Shown: one piece after another, positions 47,690 through 58,516 of the stretch | Numbering within the stretch: the first letter of the stretch is position 1 | Layout: each line of letters opens with the position of its first letter | Source: Narthecium ossifragum | Taxonomy: Eukaryota; Streptophyta; Magnoliopsida; Dioscoreales; Nartheciaceae | Direction: 5' to 3' | Assembly: GCA_963920575.1 (NCBI GenBank) | Contig: OY986974.1 | Location: 3,237,275 to 3,301,274, forward strand | Length of the DNA: 64,000 nucleotides | Notes under the pieces: generated by a model | Told to the model about the DNA's origin: nothing | The model's database searches: none | Seen by the model: the letters and a program-made list of their open reading frames with translations, nothing else | Translations under genes and position numbers: made by a program

Positions 47690-48262
47690 TGTCTATATAT
47701 ATATATATATATAAGAAAGAGAGTAAAAATATATACATAGAACACATAAAAATTTTATTAAATATATACTCATAATATGCATATCATATATTGTATATTT
47801 TTTATATTACATATATAATAACCATTTAAGCGTAGCGTATCCATCATACCGTATCATACCGTACCGAAGTGAAGCCCTTCCATAACATACATAGATTGTT
47901 AAATACATATCCATAACATACATACACACAAACACACATACATACATACAAATATATATATAATGAATATATGTGTGTGTTTTATGAATATATGTCTATT
48001 ATACATTATATTATATATATAATAAATACATATAATAACATACATACCATATACATAAACATATATGCATAGAAGAACACACATAAGTAATTTATTAATT
48101 ATATATTCATAACATACATATGATATATATATATATATATATATATACATAATCTATATCTTTATTATATATTATATGTATGTTATGAATATGTATATTT
48201 ATTTTATATACATAAATATACATAATATGTACACATATATAATCAATTATATAAATATATCT
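47690..48262. repeat. AT-rich microsatellite region (TA, ATAC, ATAT)
   Basis: Mixed TA and CATA repeats with several pure (TA)n runs (about 47693-47712 and 48122-48148). Confidence 0.8.
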
Positions 48263-48714
48263 GAATATATAGGGGGAGAGAAAAGAAGAGCTTTTGAGTG
48301 GGTGGAATCCACTCGTCCTCACCCGATTGCCCAGCAGACTCTATGGCAGGCCCCCGAATCCAGACTTTGCAGGCCTCTCTATGTAGTTTTCAACATATAT
48401 AATAGAGAGAAATTCAATCCATCAACTTCGATCGTTTCTGACATATATAGAGCTGTGTTATAAGAGCTAGATGCGTCGTACACCCCTCTCGATCAGGCGG
48501 AGGAAAGTGAAACTCTGATTGGAGATTTTTCAAATGCGTGTTTGAAATACTGTGCATGAAACATTTTAGTCAGAGATAATTTCGTCTCTTGCAATCAAGA
48601 ATATCCGATCCCCAAAATTGAGCCAAAAGACTAAGTGATACAAAACACATCAAACAACATCAAACCAAAGGTTAGAGATGAGGCCAATCTGACTACCATA
48701 ACCCCAGGAATCCC

Positions 48715-49002
48715 CTATCTAGCCCGGCATTTAAGATCATTCGCCACAGCATTTGTCTCATGAGGAATGTGCATGAAAATTACTCCTCCTAAGAACGCAG
48801 CCAGCCACCAGATGTTCCTAAGAACGGGTTCCTGGTCTGACACCCACACCTCTCTTCCATTGATAAAGTTCACAACATTCATTGAGTCCGACTCGATGAT
48901 CACCTCGCTAATTTCCAGCGCCACCACCTCCTCCAAGGCTCGAAGCACCGCCAACAACTCCGCCTCTTCACATTTAGAAACTGTAATCCTCTCAAATAGC
49001 AT
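48715..49002 (-). pseudogene. LINE RNase H-like domain fragment
   Basis: 95 codons with EEAELLAVLRALE, IIESDSMNVVNFING and HIPHETNAVAND, the E-D-D pattern of the plant reverse-transcriptase-associated RNase H fold. It lacks the rest of a LINE ORF2. Confidence 0.65.
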
Positions 49003-49479
49003 CCATGACAGCTGTAATCAAGAATATTTGATGGATGACAAACACTGATGGACTACTTAGGGCGTGTTTGGTTGAGTGAAGTGGGCTTGAAGTCAATTCG
49101 TGTGAAGTCAGTCCAGCCAGTTTACATGTTTGGTTGGCTGTGAAGTCATTAAAACGAGTTCACAGACCGACTCCGGGCAAAAAAGACATGAAGTCGCTGA
49201 ACTGACCCTCAGGGCATGTTTGGTAGCACTTTTGATCCAGGAACCGGAATGAGAATTCCTTAAAACAAGGAATTCAAAGTGTTTGGTTGCACTATTGATC
49301 CAGGAATCGGAATTGAAGTTCCTGTGTTTGAGGGAACTCTGGATTCTCGAATTTGATATGGGAATCCAGAGTTCCCTCAAACACAAGAACTCTCATTTCA
49401 TGGAATGTACATTAATACCCTTCATCTTTGTTTGATTAAACTGATCAAACGGCTAGGATCAATCTTAAAAATAATCCCA

Positions 49480-50450
49480 TTTCTTTCTCTTATTTATTAA
49501 TAATTTTATTTCTTTCTCTTATTTATTAATAATATTTCAAATAATATTAATAGTCTTATTTCTTTCTATTATTTATTAATAATATTTCAAAAAAATTAAT
49601 AATCTTATTTATGCTCTTATTTATTAATCATTTTTCAAATAATATTAATAATATTATTTCTTTATCTTATTTATTAATAATATTTCAAATAATATTAATA
49701 ATATTATTTCTCTCTTATTTATTAATAATATTTCAAATAATATTAATAATCTTATTTCTTTCTCTTATTTGTTAATAATTTTTCAAATAATATTATTTCT
49801 CTCTTATTTATTAATAAAATTTCAAATAATATTACTAATATTATTTCTTTCTCTTATTTATTAATAATATTACTAATATTATTTGTTTCTCTTATTTATT
49901 AATAATATTCCAAATAATATTAATAATATTATTTCTCTCTTATTTATTAATAATATTTCAAATAATATTAATAATCTTATTTCTTTCTCTTATTTATTAA
50001 TAATATTTCAAATAATATTAATAATATTATTTCTTTCTCTTATTTATTAATAATATTCCAAATAATATTAATAATATAATTTCTCTTTTATTTATTAATA
50101 ATATTTTAAATAATATTAATAATCTTATTTCTTTCTCTTATTTATTAATAATATTATTTCTTTCTCTTATTTATTAATAATATTCCAAATAATATTATTA
50201 ATATTATTTCTCTCTTATTTATTAATAATATTTTCAAATAATATTAATAATCTTATTTCTTTCTCTTATTTATTAATAATATTTCTAATAATAATAATAA
50301 TATTTCTCTCTTATTTATTAATAATATTTTTAATAATATTAATAATCTTATTTCTTTCTCTTATTTATTAATAATATTAGGAACTCTCATATTAATAATC
50401 TTATTTATTAATAATATTTCAAATAATAATGTTATTTCTTTCTCTCATTA
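49480..50450. repeat. AT-rich minisatellite
   Basis: About 20 units of the type TTTCTTTCTCTTATTTATTA plus AATAATATTTCAAATAATAT, with variable spacers. Confidence 0.85.
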
Positions 50451-50590
50451 TTAATAGTGTTTCATGCAAATAAGTCACAGTAATGCAAATACATATACAT
50501 ACAGAAATATATTCGTAAATATATGCTATTAGAGTCAGGGGTATTTTGGTATTTGATTTATATTCCCATTCCAGTTCCCATGTTTATTAT

Positions 50591-50783
50591 GGGTCCGTTT
50601 GGCAGAGCGGCGGATCCGGAATCCAGAATCCGCCCGGAATCCGCCCCTCGGATTCCAAAAACGGCGCCCGCTCTTGAGCGAATCCTATTTTTTAGGATCC
50701 GACTGGGATCCGACGGCGATCCAAACGCGTTGGATCCGCGCATCCCTTGGATCCCACCGGATCCCAGGCTACCAAACAACCCC
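50591..50783. mobile_element. Nested GC-rich MITE
   Basis: Inverted ends GGGTCCGTTTGGCAG and CTACCAAACAACCC enclose GGATCC-rich sequence; the 193-bp unit interrupts the flanking element. Flanks TTTATTAT and CTATGTAT are only partly alike. A relative is at 58110-58310. Confidence 0.6.
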
Positions 50784-50907
50784 TATGTATAACAAACACG
50801 TGTAAGTTTCATTCTCATTCCAGTTCCTTGACATACCAAACAACCACAATTCCTTTCCAGTTTCCATTCCCAATCCCATTCTCAATCCCATTCTCATTCC
50901 CATTTGT

Positions 50908-51205
50908 AATCCAAGAACAGCAACAACTCCGAAATCCTCACATGGCTCAGATATAGGGCTCAGATATAGGCAGAGCAACAACAAAGCCAACATAATAGGG
51001 CTCAGGTTTGCAATAGTACTCAGAAGATCATATTGTTCACAAAAAAGCAAACGAAATGGAATCCAAGAACAGCAACAACACCGAAATCCTCACAGGGCTC
51101 AGATATAGGCAGAGCAAGAACAAAACAAACATAATAGGGCTCAGAAGCAATACTAATAATCATAGAAGATCAAATTGTTCACAAAAAAGCAAACGGAATG
51201 CAATC
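50908..51205 (+). repeat. Two-copy tandem repeat, period about 150 bp
   Basis: AATCCAAGAACAGCAACAAC, CTCAGATATAGGCAGAGCAA and TTGTTCACAAAAAAGCAAAC occur in the same order twice. Confidence 0.8.
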
Positions 51206-51335
51206 CAAGAACAGCAGCAACATCATGGGGGATCAGAAATGCGAGCATCATTGGGGATCAGAGGCAATACATCATGGGGGATCAGAGGCAAAAAGGGATC
51301 AGAAGAGTCTTGGCAAACATACCAGACAGACCAAC

Positions 51336-51920
51336 CAAACCCTCACAGCTTCGCGCCGTCGAGGAGAGGAGGGAGAGCCGGGAGACTCGAGCCGCAGGGG
51401 AGAGTGATGGAGAGAGAGCTCCAAACCCTCAAAGCTTCGCACCGTCGAGGAGAGGAGGGAGAGCCGGGAGACTCGAGCCACAGGGGAGAGGATGGAAAGA
51501 GAGCTCCAAACCCTCAAACCTTCGCGCCGTCGAGGAGAGGAGGGAGAGCAGGGAGACTCGAGCCGTAGGGGAGAGGATGGAGAGAGAGCTCCAAACCCTC
51601 ACAGCTTCGCGTCGTCGAGGAGAGGAGGGAGAGCCGGGAGACTCGAGCCGCAGGGGAGAGTGATGGAGAGGGAGCTCCAAACCCTCAAAGCTTCGCGCCG
51701 TCGAGGAGAGGAGGGAGAGCCGGGAGACTCGAGCCACAGGGGAGAGGATGGAGAGAGAGCTCCAAACCCTCAAACCTTCGCGCTGTCGAGGAGAGGAGGG
51801 AGGGCCGGGAGACTCGAGCCGCAGGGGAGAGTGATGGAGAGGGAGCTCCAAACCCTCAAAGCTCCGCGCCGTCGAGGAGAGGAGGGAGAGCCGGGAGACG
51901 CGAGGATAGGATGGAGAGCG
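51336..51920 (+). repeat. 85/86-bp minisatellite, seven units
   Basis: CAAACCCTCA starts at 51336, 51422, 51507, 51592, 51678, 51763 and 51849. Units alternate between GAGAGTGATGG and GAGAGGATGG, so the higher-order period is 171 bp, a multiple of 3, which keeps frames open on both strands. Not considered coding. Confidence 0.9.
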
Positions 51921-51969
51921 ACCAAACCCTAGGCGGCGAGAGTATCGGGCTGGGGAGATAGATATCGGG

Positions 51970-52190
51970 CGAGTGATGGAATTATTCCATCACTTAAAGT
52001 TCCCTTCCCACCCATTCTTACTGTTTCCACCAATATTTTGGGTGGAAACATTTGGATGGAAAATGCTGTTTTTGGTGGAATGGTGGAAATGTTTCCACCG
52101 TTTCCCACCCCAACCAAACATAAGGAAACTGGGTGGAATGGTGGAATGGGAATGTTTCAGCATTTCCACTGTAACCAAACACCCCTTAGC
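51970..52190. mobile_element. MITE-like fragment with AACCAAACACCCC end
   Basis: The right end CCACTGTAACCAAACACCCC is typical of hAT/Harbinger-like MITEs in this window. Internal GGTGGAA/TTCCACC words pair. The left end is not delimited. Confidence 0.4.
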
Positions 52191-52298
52191 CTCAGTTCAG
52201 CGTTTACTCCCCCCAACAACTTCGCGATTCTATCCATCTCCACTCCAAAACGCAATCACCCTAGGGTTCTTCGTGAGAGATCCTTTCCTTCGTCGCCA

Positions 52299-52474
52299 CG
52301 ATGAACCCGATCTAGGGTTCCTTCTTCTCTCCGACCTCCCTCCTCCTTCCCTATGGCCACTTATGTTGGCTTTCGTCCTCCTCCTCCACGATGAACCTGA
52401 TATAGGGTTCCTTCTTCTCTCCGACCTCCCTCTTCCTTCCCCATGGACGCTGATGTTGGCTTTCGTCCTCCTCC
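52299..52474 (+). repeat. Two-copy 89-bp tandem repeat upstream of ALG11 fragment
   Basis: CGATGAACC(C/T)GAT(C/A)TAGGGTT and the following CT-rich stretch occur at 52299 and 52388. Confidence 0.75.
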
Positions 52475-52628
52475 TCCGACGAAGATGGCCTCCTCCTTCC
52501 TTCTCCGACGTTGATCTAGGGTTTCCTCCCACGCTTGAAGCCGGCCTTTGGATCTTGACAACTCCGGCCGATCTTGGGTCCGATCCCGCTAGAAGTGGAT
52601 GTGTTGTGAGCCTGAGCTGCGATATTGA

Positions 52629-53616
52629 GGAGCTTATTGGCCGGCGGCATGTGATCCCCTTTGCCTTCTACCAAAGCACCTAAATCCCCTAGTTGCGATA
52701 TTGGTGGTGGTGGGGTCTCTGTCGGCGGCGGTGGTATCTGAGAGGTGGCAGCTGAGGGCGGCGGATGCGGGGTTCTTCCATCCTTACACGAACGATGGAG
52801 GCGGTGGGGAGAGGGTGTTGTGGTGCGCGGTGCGAGCTGTGCAGGAGGAGCACCCAAACCTCGAATGTGTCGTCTTCATGGGTGATGATGCCACCGGAGA
52901 GTGCCTCTCCGCCCGCGCCCTTGATCGATTTGGTGTCCGGCTTCTCCGCCCGCCCAAGGTGACACCTTTTTTGCTCGTAATGATAAAGATTTAGAGCTTA
53001 TTGGTTTGGCGTTCTTGGATTGAAGGTTGGATTTTGGTCATGGTTTTGTTGGATTGGTCATCGATGTCCTTAGTAATTGGAATTTTGGGTATTTGGAAGG
53101 CTTTTTGTTGTTTAGAATCCTCCTAAGTCGGATTTGGTTCCTCTTGGATTGATTCTTTTTGTCTCAAAAGTAGGATTTTGTCGTGATAGATCTACTTGGA
53201 GGGATTTGTGATGAGCATTGATTTTTTTGGTGATTTGGGGTTCTCCAGGTGAAGCTATGTCTATGATATTGAACATTTATTGCTAGGTTGTGCGCATCTC
53301 CAGAAGGAAGTGGATTGAGGAGCAGACTTATCCTCATTTCACTATGATCAGGCAGAGTCTCGGTTCTGTTTATCTCGCATGGGAGGCTCTAACTGAGTTT
53401 ACTCCTCAATATTACTTCGACACTAGTGGGTATGCTTTTACATATCCAATTGCTCGGATCTTTGGATGCAAAGTCATTTGCTCCACCCATTATCCAACAA
53501 TCAGTTCAGATATGGTTTCTCTTGTTCAACAACGCAGCTCGATGCATAATAACGATACTCTAATTGCTATGATGTGTGCTTCTTTTATGTCAATGTTCTG
53601 GTTACACTTGCAATAA
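52629..53616 (+). pseudogene. ALG11: ALG11 (dolichol-linked oligosaccharide alpha-1,2-mannosyltransferase) 5' fragment
   Basis: The first exon part (to 52958, before GTGACA) reads [20 protein letters not shown], the strongly conserved start of ALG11, a GT4-family enzyme that adds mannose to the lipid-linked oligosaccharide on the cytosolic ER face. Exon 2 begins at 53287 after TGCTAG, in phase 0. It carries [36 protein letters not shown] and [13 protein letters not shown]. Similarity ends after NNDTLIA (about 53572), and a stop follows at 53614. Only about 180 of the usual 460 or so residues are present. No in-frame ATG precedes the conserved part after the stop at 52626-52628. The two exons are undamaged, so it is a recent truncated copy, or the 5' part of a gene whose remaining exons I could not find before 55 kb. 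Confidence 0.75.
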
Positions 53617-56029
53617 AGAGTTATTATGATGAAGTTTGTTGTTTGATAACTCTTTTCACCTCAAAATTATGATCTTTGGAAACTAACCTTTGAAGTCTGG
53701 TTTCCATCATCCTCACATCACCATGTTGTTGTTTGATTTATTTGGCATTGCTGAAGGAACCAGAATAGGAAAAATAAAATCTTTGATGGAGAGATTATCT
53801 TTCTGTCATTATTGAGATGAAATGGCTATGGTTATGGATGTTAGGTAGCTAGAGAGAAACTTTTTGTACTAACTAAAGTGCCTAGATAGGATGGGATATT
53901 GCACTTCTTCATAATCTCCTTTGCTAGTGTTTACCGAACCTTTCGATGAGGTATATATCTCTTTAAAACTTAAAGAACCTTTGCATGCTGTGAATTATTT
54001 GTACTGTCAATGCCAGATGACATTAGCTTCCATTGTGGAAGGTCATATTTCCATAATTAAGCAGAGGAGATGCACAAAAATACTTGGTTGATATGAAGCA
54101 AACATTGGGAGCTCCTAATTTGAGCGCAATGAGAGACCACACACACTACTCCCGTGAAAGTTCTGTCCAATCAATCTCATCCTTCATGAGCAAAGAAGCT
54201 GGTCCAGGTTTCTGACTACTTCTATGCTCTTGGGATTGGGACCTTTTAATTTTTTAATGCTCGATTCTGATGCCATACTAAATAATTAACCTGTTATGTT
54301 TTTTTTGTTTTGGTGATGATTGTGCAGTTTCCTATCAAATCCATCCAGAACCATTGGTTGGATAGCTTACCTTGCGTCCAGCTCACAGTAAGCTTTTGAC
54401 AAGCGAACCATGTTTGAGGACATCATATGGCCATGCAATTACTTTATTCTGTTCTATCCAAGTGACATTTGGTTGCAGTTAAGTTTGTTGGTGTATTATT
54501 GGAATGTGTTATATTATGACACACTGCAAAGGGAAATCGGTCTTGATATTCTGCTTATATGCTTCTTGTTGTAGAATTATTGGTCCAATGCAACTATTTT
54601 ATGTGCTAAATATTGAAGCTTAATTTGTTGTTGGTAAGCTGTATGTTTGAATGCTAAAAAACTTGTATTCCTTTAGTAAAGGGTCAGGATCTTAATTATC
54701 TATTAGCCAAGTGTATTCCATGGACATTCTTTTGTTCCGGATGATATTTGCTTGTTTATTTGTGATCTATTAGTTAAGATCTGAAGTCTTTGGGAGCATG
54801 CCTGAGGGTTTTTGTGTGCTTAGCAAAATATGTTGCTCATGAAGTTCAAAACTGTAAATTGTATTTTCTATATAAGGCTCTTATTTACACTACATGTTCG
54901 TTGAATTAATTGTATTGCTTCCTTTTTTCAATGGAGTCAATTTAAAGATCAATTGTGTGTGTTATGTGGGTGGAAACTGACACGACTCTTGTACGCCACA
55001 GGTTAGCCCAGAATATTCAATGGTCTTCAATTCATGGGAATTATGCTGGCTTAGATCCTTAATTTTCACATAATAGCCTCTGAAAGGACTCCCTCTTCTC
55101 CAGGTGATGCAGGGCCTTACCAGGGTGGGCATGGTTCCGCAGATACCTTGAGAAGTCATGACCTTGAGATTCCAAGCTCTATTGACAGATCTGGCTATAA
55201 ACATCCAAGCACACCTCCTTTGTACAGCAGCCCTCCTTTGTACAGTTACCCAATAATCATATTTGGAGGAACCATCCATTTTTGGTTGTGTATTGTTTTC
55301 TTTGCATGATAGAGGGGTGAAAGGTTTTGTATTCTAAAACTTCTAGTTTTAGAAAGAAAATTTTCCCATAACAATTGTTTATGTCTTTGCTTTCGAGAAT
55401 GCTATATCCAATCTGCATGCACAATTGGTTTCGAGTCAATTCCAATATTGTTGTAAAAGTTGTATATGAAAATAAAAGTTTGGTGACTTGAACCAATATT
55501 GTTGAAACTAGTATTGATGAAACATGATTGATTAATATATAAATCATACTTTGAAACATATAAGTTGTGTTTCGTAAGTTTTTTATTTGATAGGTTGTTT
55601 TTTTGCATTTGATCAATGTTAATAATGTGAGCAACTGTTAAAGGATGATTTTTCTTCTAATCTTGAAAAAATACAAGTTATGTTAAAGAAAAAATACAAG
55701 TTGTGTTAATGAAAAATACAAGTTAAAACATTATCCACAATACTCAAATAATAACAATGACCATATTTGTTAATGGTACTCGAATTTAAAATATATGGTT
55801 GCTCAACCCAACATCATGGCAAGTAGCTGAATAATTACTTGAATAAAACGTACTTGAATAATCACTTGAAAAGGATGACTAATAAAATTTTACAAGTAAT
55901 AATTCAAAAGAAAAAATTAATTGTATTAACTAATTGAAGCATGTTAGCTAAAATGTTAGAATTACATCTCATAATATATTGAGAAATTGGGCGGTATGTT
56001 CACCACAGACTATGGGGGGTGACCATATC
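53617..56029. other. Non-coding region after ALG11 fragment
   Basis: AT-rich sequence with no recognisable exon. An open frame on the minus strand at 54962-55279 has no known motif and is probably chance. Confidence 0.45.
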
Positions 56030-56260
56030 CCTACTCCAACACCACTTCAGCACCAACCAAACACCAGAACTCAGCTTCCACTCCAGCACCAACCAAACAA
56101 TAAAGTGTCAGAATTTATCATAACTCAACATCCACTCTAGCACCAACCAAACATCAAAAACTAACAGCCCAGTTTAGAAAAAGTCACTCCAGTAAAATCA
56201 CTTTTCAGAAAGTCACTCCAGTCAAGTATGCTCCAGAGCAACCAAACATGCCCTCATCAA
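56030..56260. mobile_element. hAT-like MITE fragment
   Basis: It contains CAGCACCAACCAAACA three times and ends GAGCAACCAAACATGCCCTC, the reverse form of the GGGCATGTTTGGT termini at 49211. Confidence 0.4.
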
Positions 56261-56948
56261 TTTGTTCGGTATTCCTCGATGATACTAATAAAGCACGCAT
56301 AAAATGTGCTTGTGGAGAGCTTTATAAGATGGGCTTTTCACTGCCGAGAAATTATCATGCCATGACATCATGGTTAGCCCATTAATTAACTGTGCTCACT
56401 TGTTGTGTTGGGCCTGATGATATAATGCAATTGTTCTCCGTATGCACGCACCTTTTCAACTACAGTTTTTTTTAAATTGCTTTCAATGTATATGGACTCT
56501 CACGAATTATGTATAAAAAGTCTCTTAAATTATTTTTGTTAGTCTAAAAATAAGTGTATTTGATATCTTATTATTTGATTTCATATTTATGTATGATTTA
56601 AGGAGAAGTACATGAAATTCGGCTAAAATTACTAAATTCGATAAAAAAGATTGATTCGTCAACTATTTGAAATAAATCATCAGAATTCACAGAAAAATCT
56701 AAAAATACTGAAATTCTATGAGATGAAATAAGACTTGGTGCTGAGATGCTTTGGTATCTAATATTTGATGTGAAACTAAGCATTAATGAATCGAGAAGGG
56801 GTAGGAAATGTTTGGTTGCACGAATCTAAAGAGCCAATTATTTTCAAAAATATAAATTCATGGTTCCCGATAATCTATTAGTTTGTACAAGATATATAGT
56901 TTGCATGGTTGTCGTGTTTCAAATGGTAGTGAAATTTTGCTAAATTTA
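56261..56948. other. Spacer including P450 3'-flank duplicate
   Basis: 56755-56930 matches 37955-38110 (GTGAAACTA(A/G)GCATTAATGA and AAATGTTTGGTTGCA). No gene seen. Confidence 0.5.
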
Positions 56949-57518
56949 TGATGCAGGACAAAGTCCGGATCTTATCGAGTACGAACCGGAGCAGCTCCCG
57001 AGGCGATCCGGACGCGTTCGGACCCCATTCGTCTGACTCAGATCTCCGGATGACCCCTACCGTCGGATGGGCATAACTTTCGATCCAGATGTCCGATCGG
57101 AGCGTGCGACCAGTCGAAACGACCGGCTCGACGAGCCCGTCATGATTCATCGGAGATCGAAGATCTCTCCATGACCTTGACATCCGAATCTCTAAATTCC
57201 TTTTCTTTTGGCTTAAAATTCAATTTTAATGAAAAACTTTTCTTTTTAGGAAGTTTGTTCTGATCTTTCTATTTTTGACAAATTTCCTATTTCTAGTAGG
57301 TCTTCTTCTCTTGAAATTCCGGGTTTAGTACTTGGATTAGGTTAATGATGTTTGAGTTCATGTATGAGTTGGTCTGGTCTCTCCTTAAACCTATAAAAGG
57401 AGGACTTAGGGTCTGTGAGGGTCAGTTTTGACGATTAATGAAAGTTAGGGTTTTTGGTTTCCCCCTTGAGAAATCTGGTTGTCTCTCCCATAGAGAGGTC
57501 CACGTTTACCCTGCGCCA
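56949..57518 (+). mobile_element. Solo LTR with perfect target duplication
   Basis: It begins TGATGCAGG and ends CCTGCGCCA like the LTR at 2255-2804, is of similar length (570 bp), and is flanked by ATTTA on both sides (56944-56948 and 57519-57523). It includes CCTATAAAAGGAGG (about 57390). It was formed by recombination between two LTRs. Confidence 0.93.
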
Positions 57519-58516
57519 ATTTATGTTGTGTATAACTTTTGAAAAAATATTTGAGACGATTTTCATGTTTGGTCAAGAAGTTTAATTTGCAGTTTCCTGG
57601 TAATTAGTGGTGCTAACGATAATGCTCTCGACAAATTCACAGAAGGAAATTAAACCATATGACAACTTTATATGTTTACTTATAATATGGATTGTGGTCT
57701 AGACCGAATTGGGCGGTGTCATGTGATACGTACGTCTACTTACATCAAATAGGGCTCTTGTGGTCTATGATATGATTACTTACATCAACAATTGATTGAC
57801 AATGCCTTAATCGTGGACTACGGAAACTTCCTGATGTGACCACGTATTTGAGTGACTGTATCGCCAATTTGTCGACATTATGTACGTCGGAAAATTGTAG
57901 GGAAATTCCGGCGGTATTTATCTTGGGAAAGAGCCAAATTGTAGTACTGTAGCTAATAATTAATTATATAATTCATTTTTTAGTCCAACAAAATAAGAAA
58001 GAAAGAGGAGTATGTAGTACTGTAGTTAAGTAACCTATTTTTTTTTTATGACATGAGCTAAGGAGGCTAATTAAAAGTTATTATAATTAAATGTTGTCAA
58101 TCAGTGACTTAGTGTCCGTTTGGCACCACCAGATCCCGGTGGATGGATCTGTGGGATTTGGGATGGGCTGATCCCACTATCCGGTGTTTGGATAAGGCTG
58201 AATCCCTATGCGGATCCCGAAAAATTAGATCCGTCTCCGCTCGAATCGAACGGACGCCGGGAGCGGATTTCATCCTCTCACGGTATCCGAACGGACGTTA
58301 CTGGACCAATTAAGGAACATACTTATATTTTATTCATACAATATAAGAACACGACGTATTTATGCTTTGGATGGTCATCGGAGTACACATCGCCAATGGC
58401 CCCGTCTTGTTTATTGAACTCCCGTACATGATAATTAAATGCAATGAACTATAAATATATAAAGAATGGCAAGCTTTTATTAATTCTCTATAACACCAGC
58501 TGCTTGCCATATGGCT
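57519..58516. other. 3' flank of P450 copy 4 with MITE-like insert
   Basis: 58110-58310 is a GGATCC-rich MITE-like block starting near AGTGTCCGTTTGGCACC. 58355-58406 is the conserved P450 3' block. AATAAA on the minus strand at 58476-58481 is a likely poly(A) signal. Confidence 0.5.
58476..58481 (-). terminator. Putative poly(A) signal of P450 copy 4
   Basis: AATAAA 36 bases past the stop in the AATAAAAGCTTGCCATT string shared with copy 3. Confidence 0.45.

Larger units (their letters stand above)
49212..50845. mobile_element. Composite hAT-like non-autonomous element
   Basis: The left end (GGGCATGTTTGGTA ... GGAACCGGAATGAGAAT) and the right end read in reverse (GGTTGTTTGGTA ... GGAACTGGAATGAGAAT) are imperfect inverted repeats of about 40-50 bases with a gap. 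The interior holds a 24-bp perfect hairpin (49323-49346 with 49362-49385), an AT minisatellite and a nested MITE. No target duplication found; no transposase. Confidence 0.55.

Noticed and set aside
51336..51920. CRISPR-like regular spacing
   Set aside because: Units are contiguous 85/86-bp minisatellite copies without unique spacers, in a plant genome.
51056..51932. ORFs of 140-170 codons with repeated RRGEEGEPGDSS-type text
   Set aside because: Direct translation of the 85/86-bp minisatellite; open on both strands.
54962..55279. Minus-strand 105-codon ORF
   Set aside because: No motif, no paralogue in the window, and no start or splice context that supports a gene.
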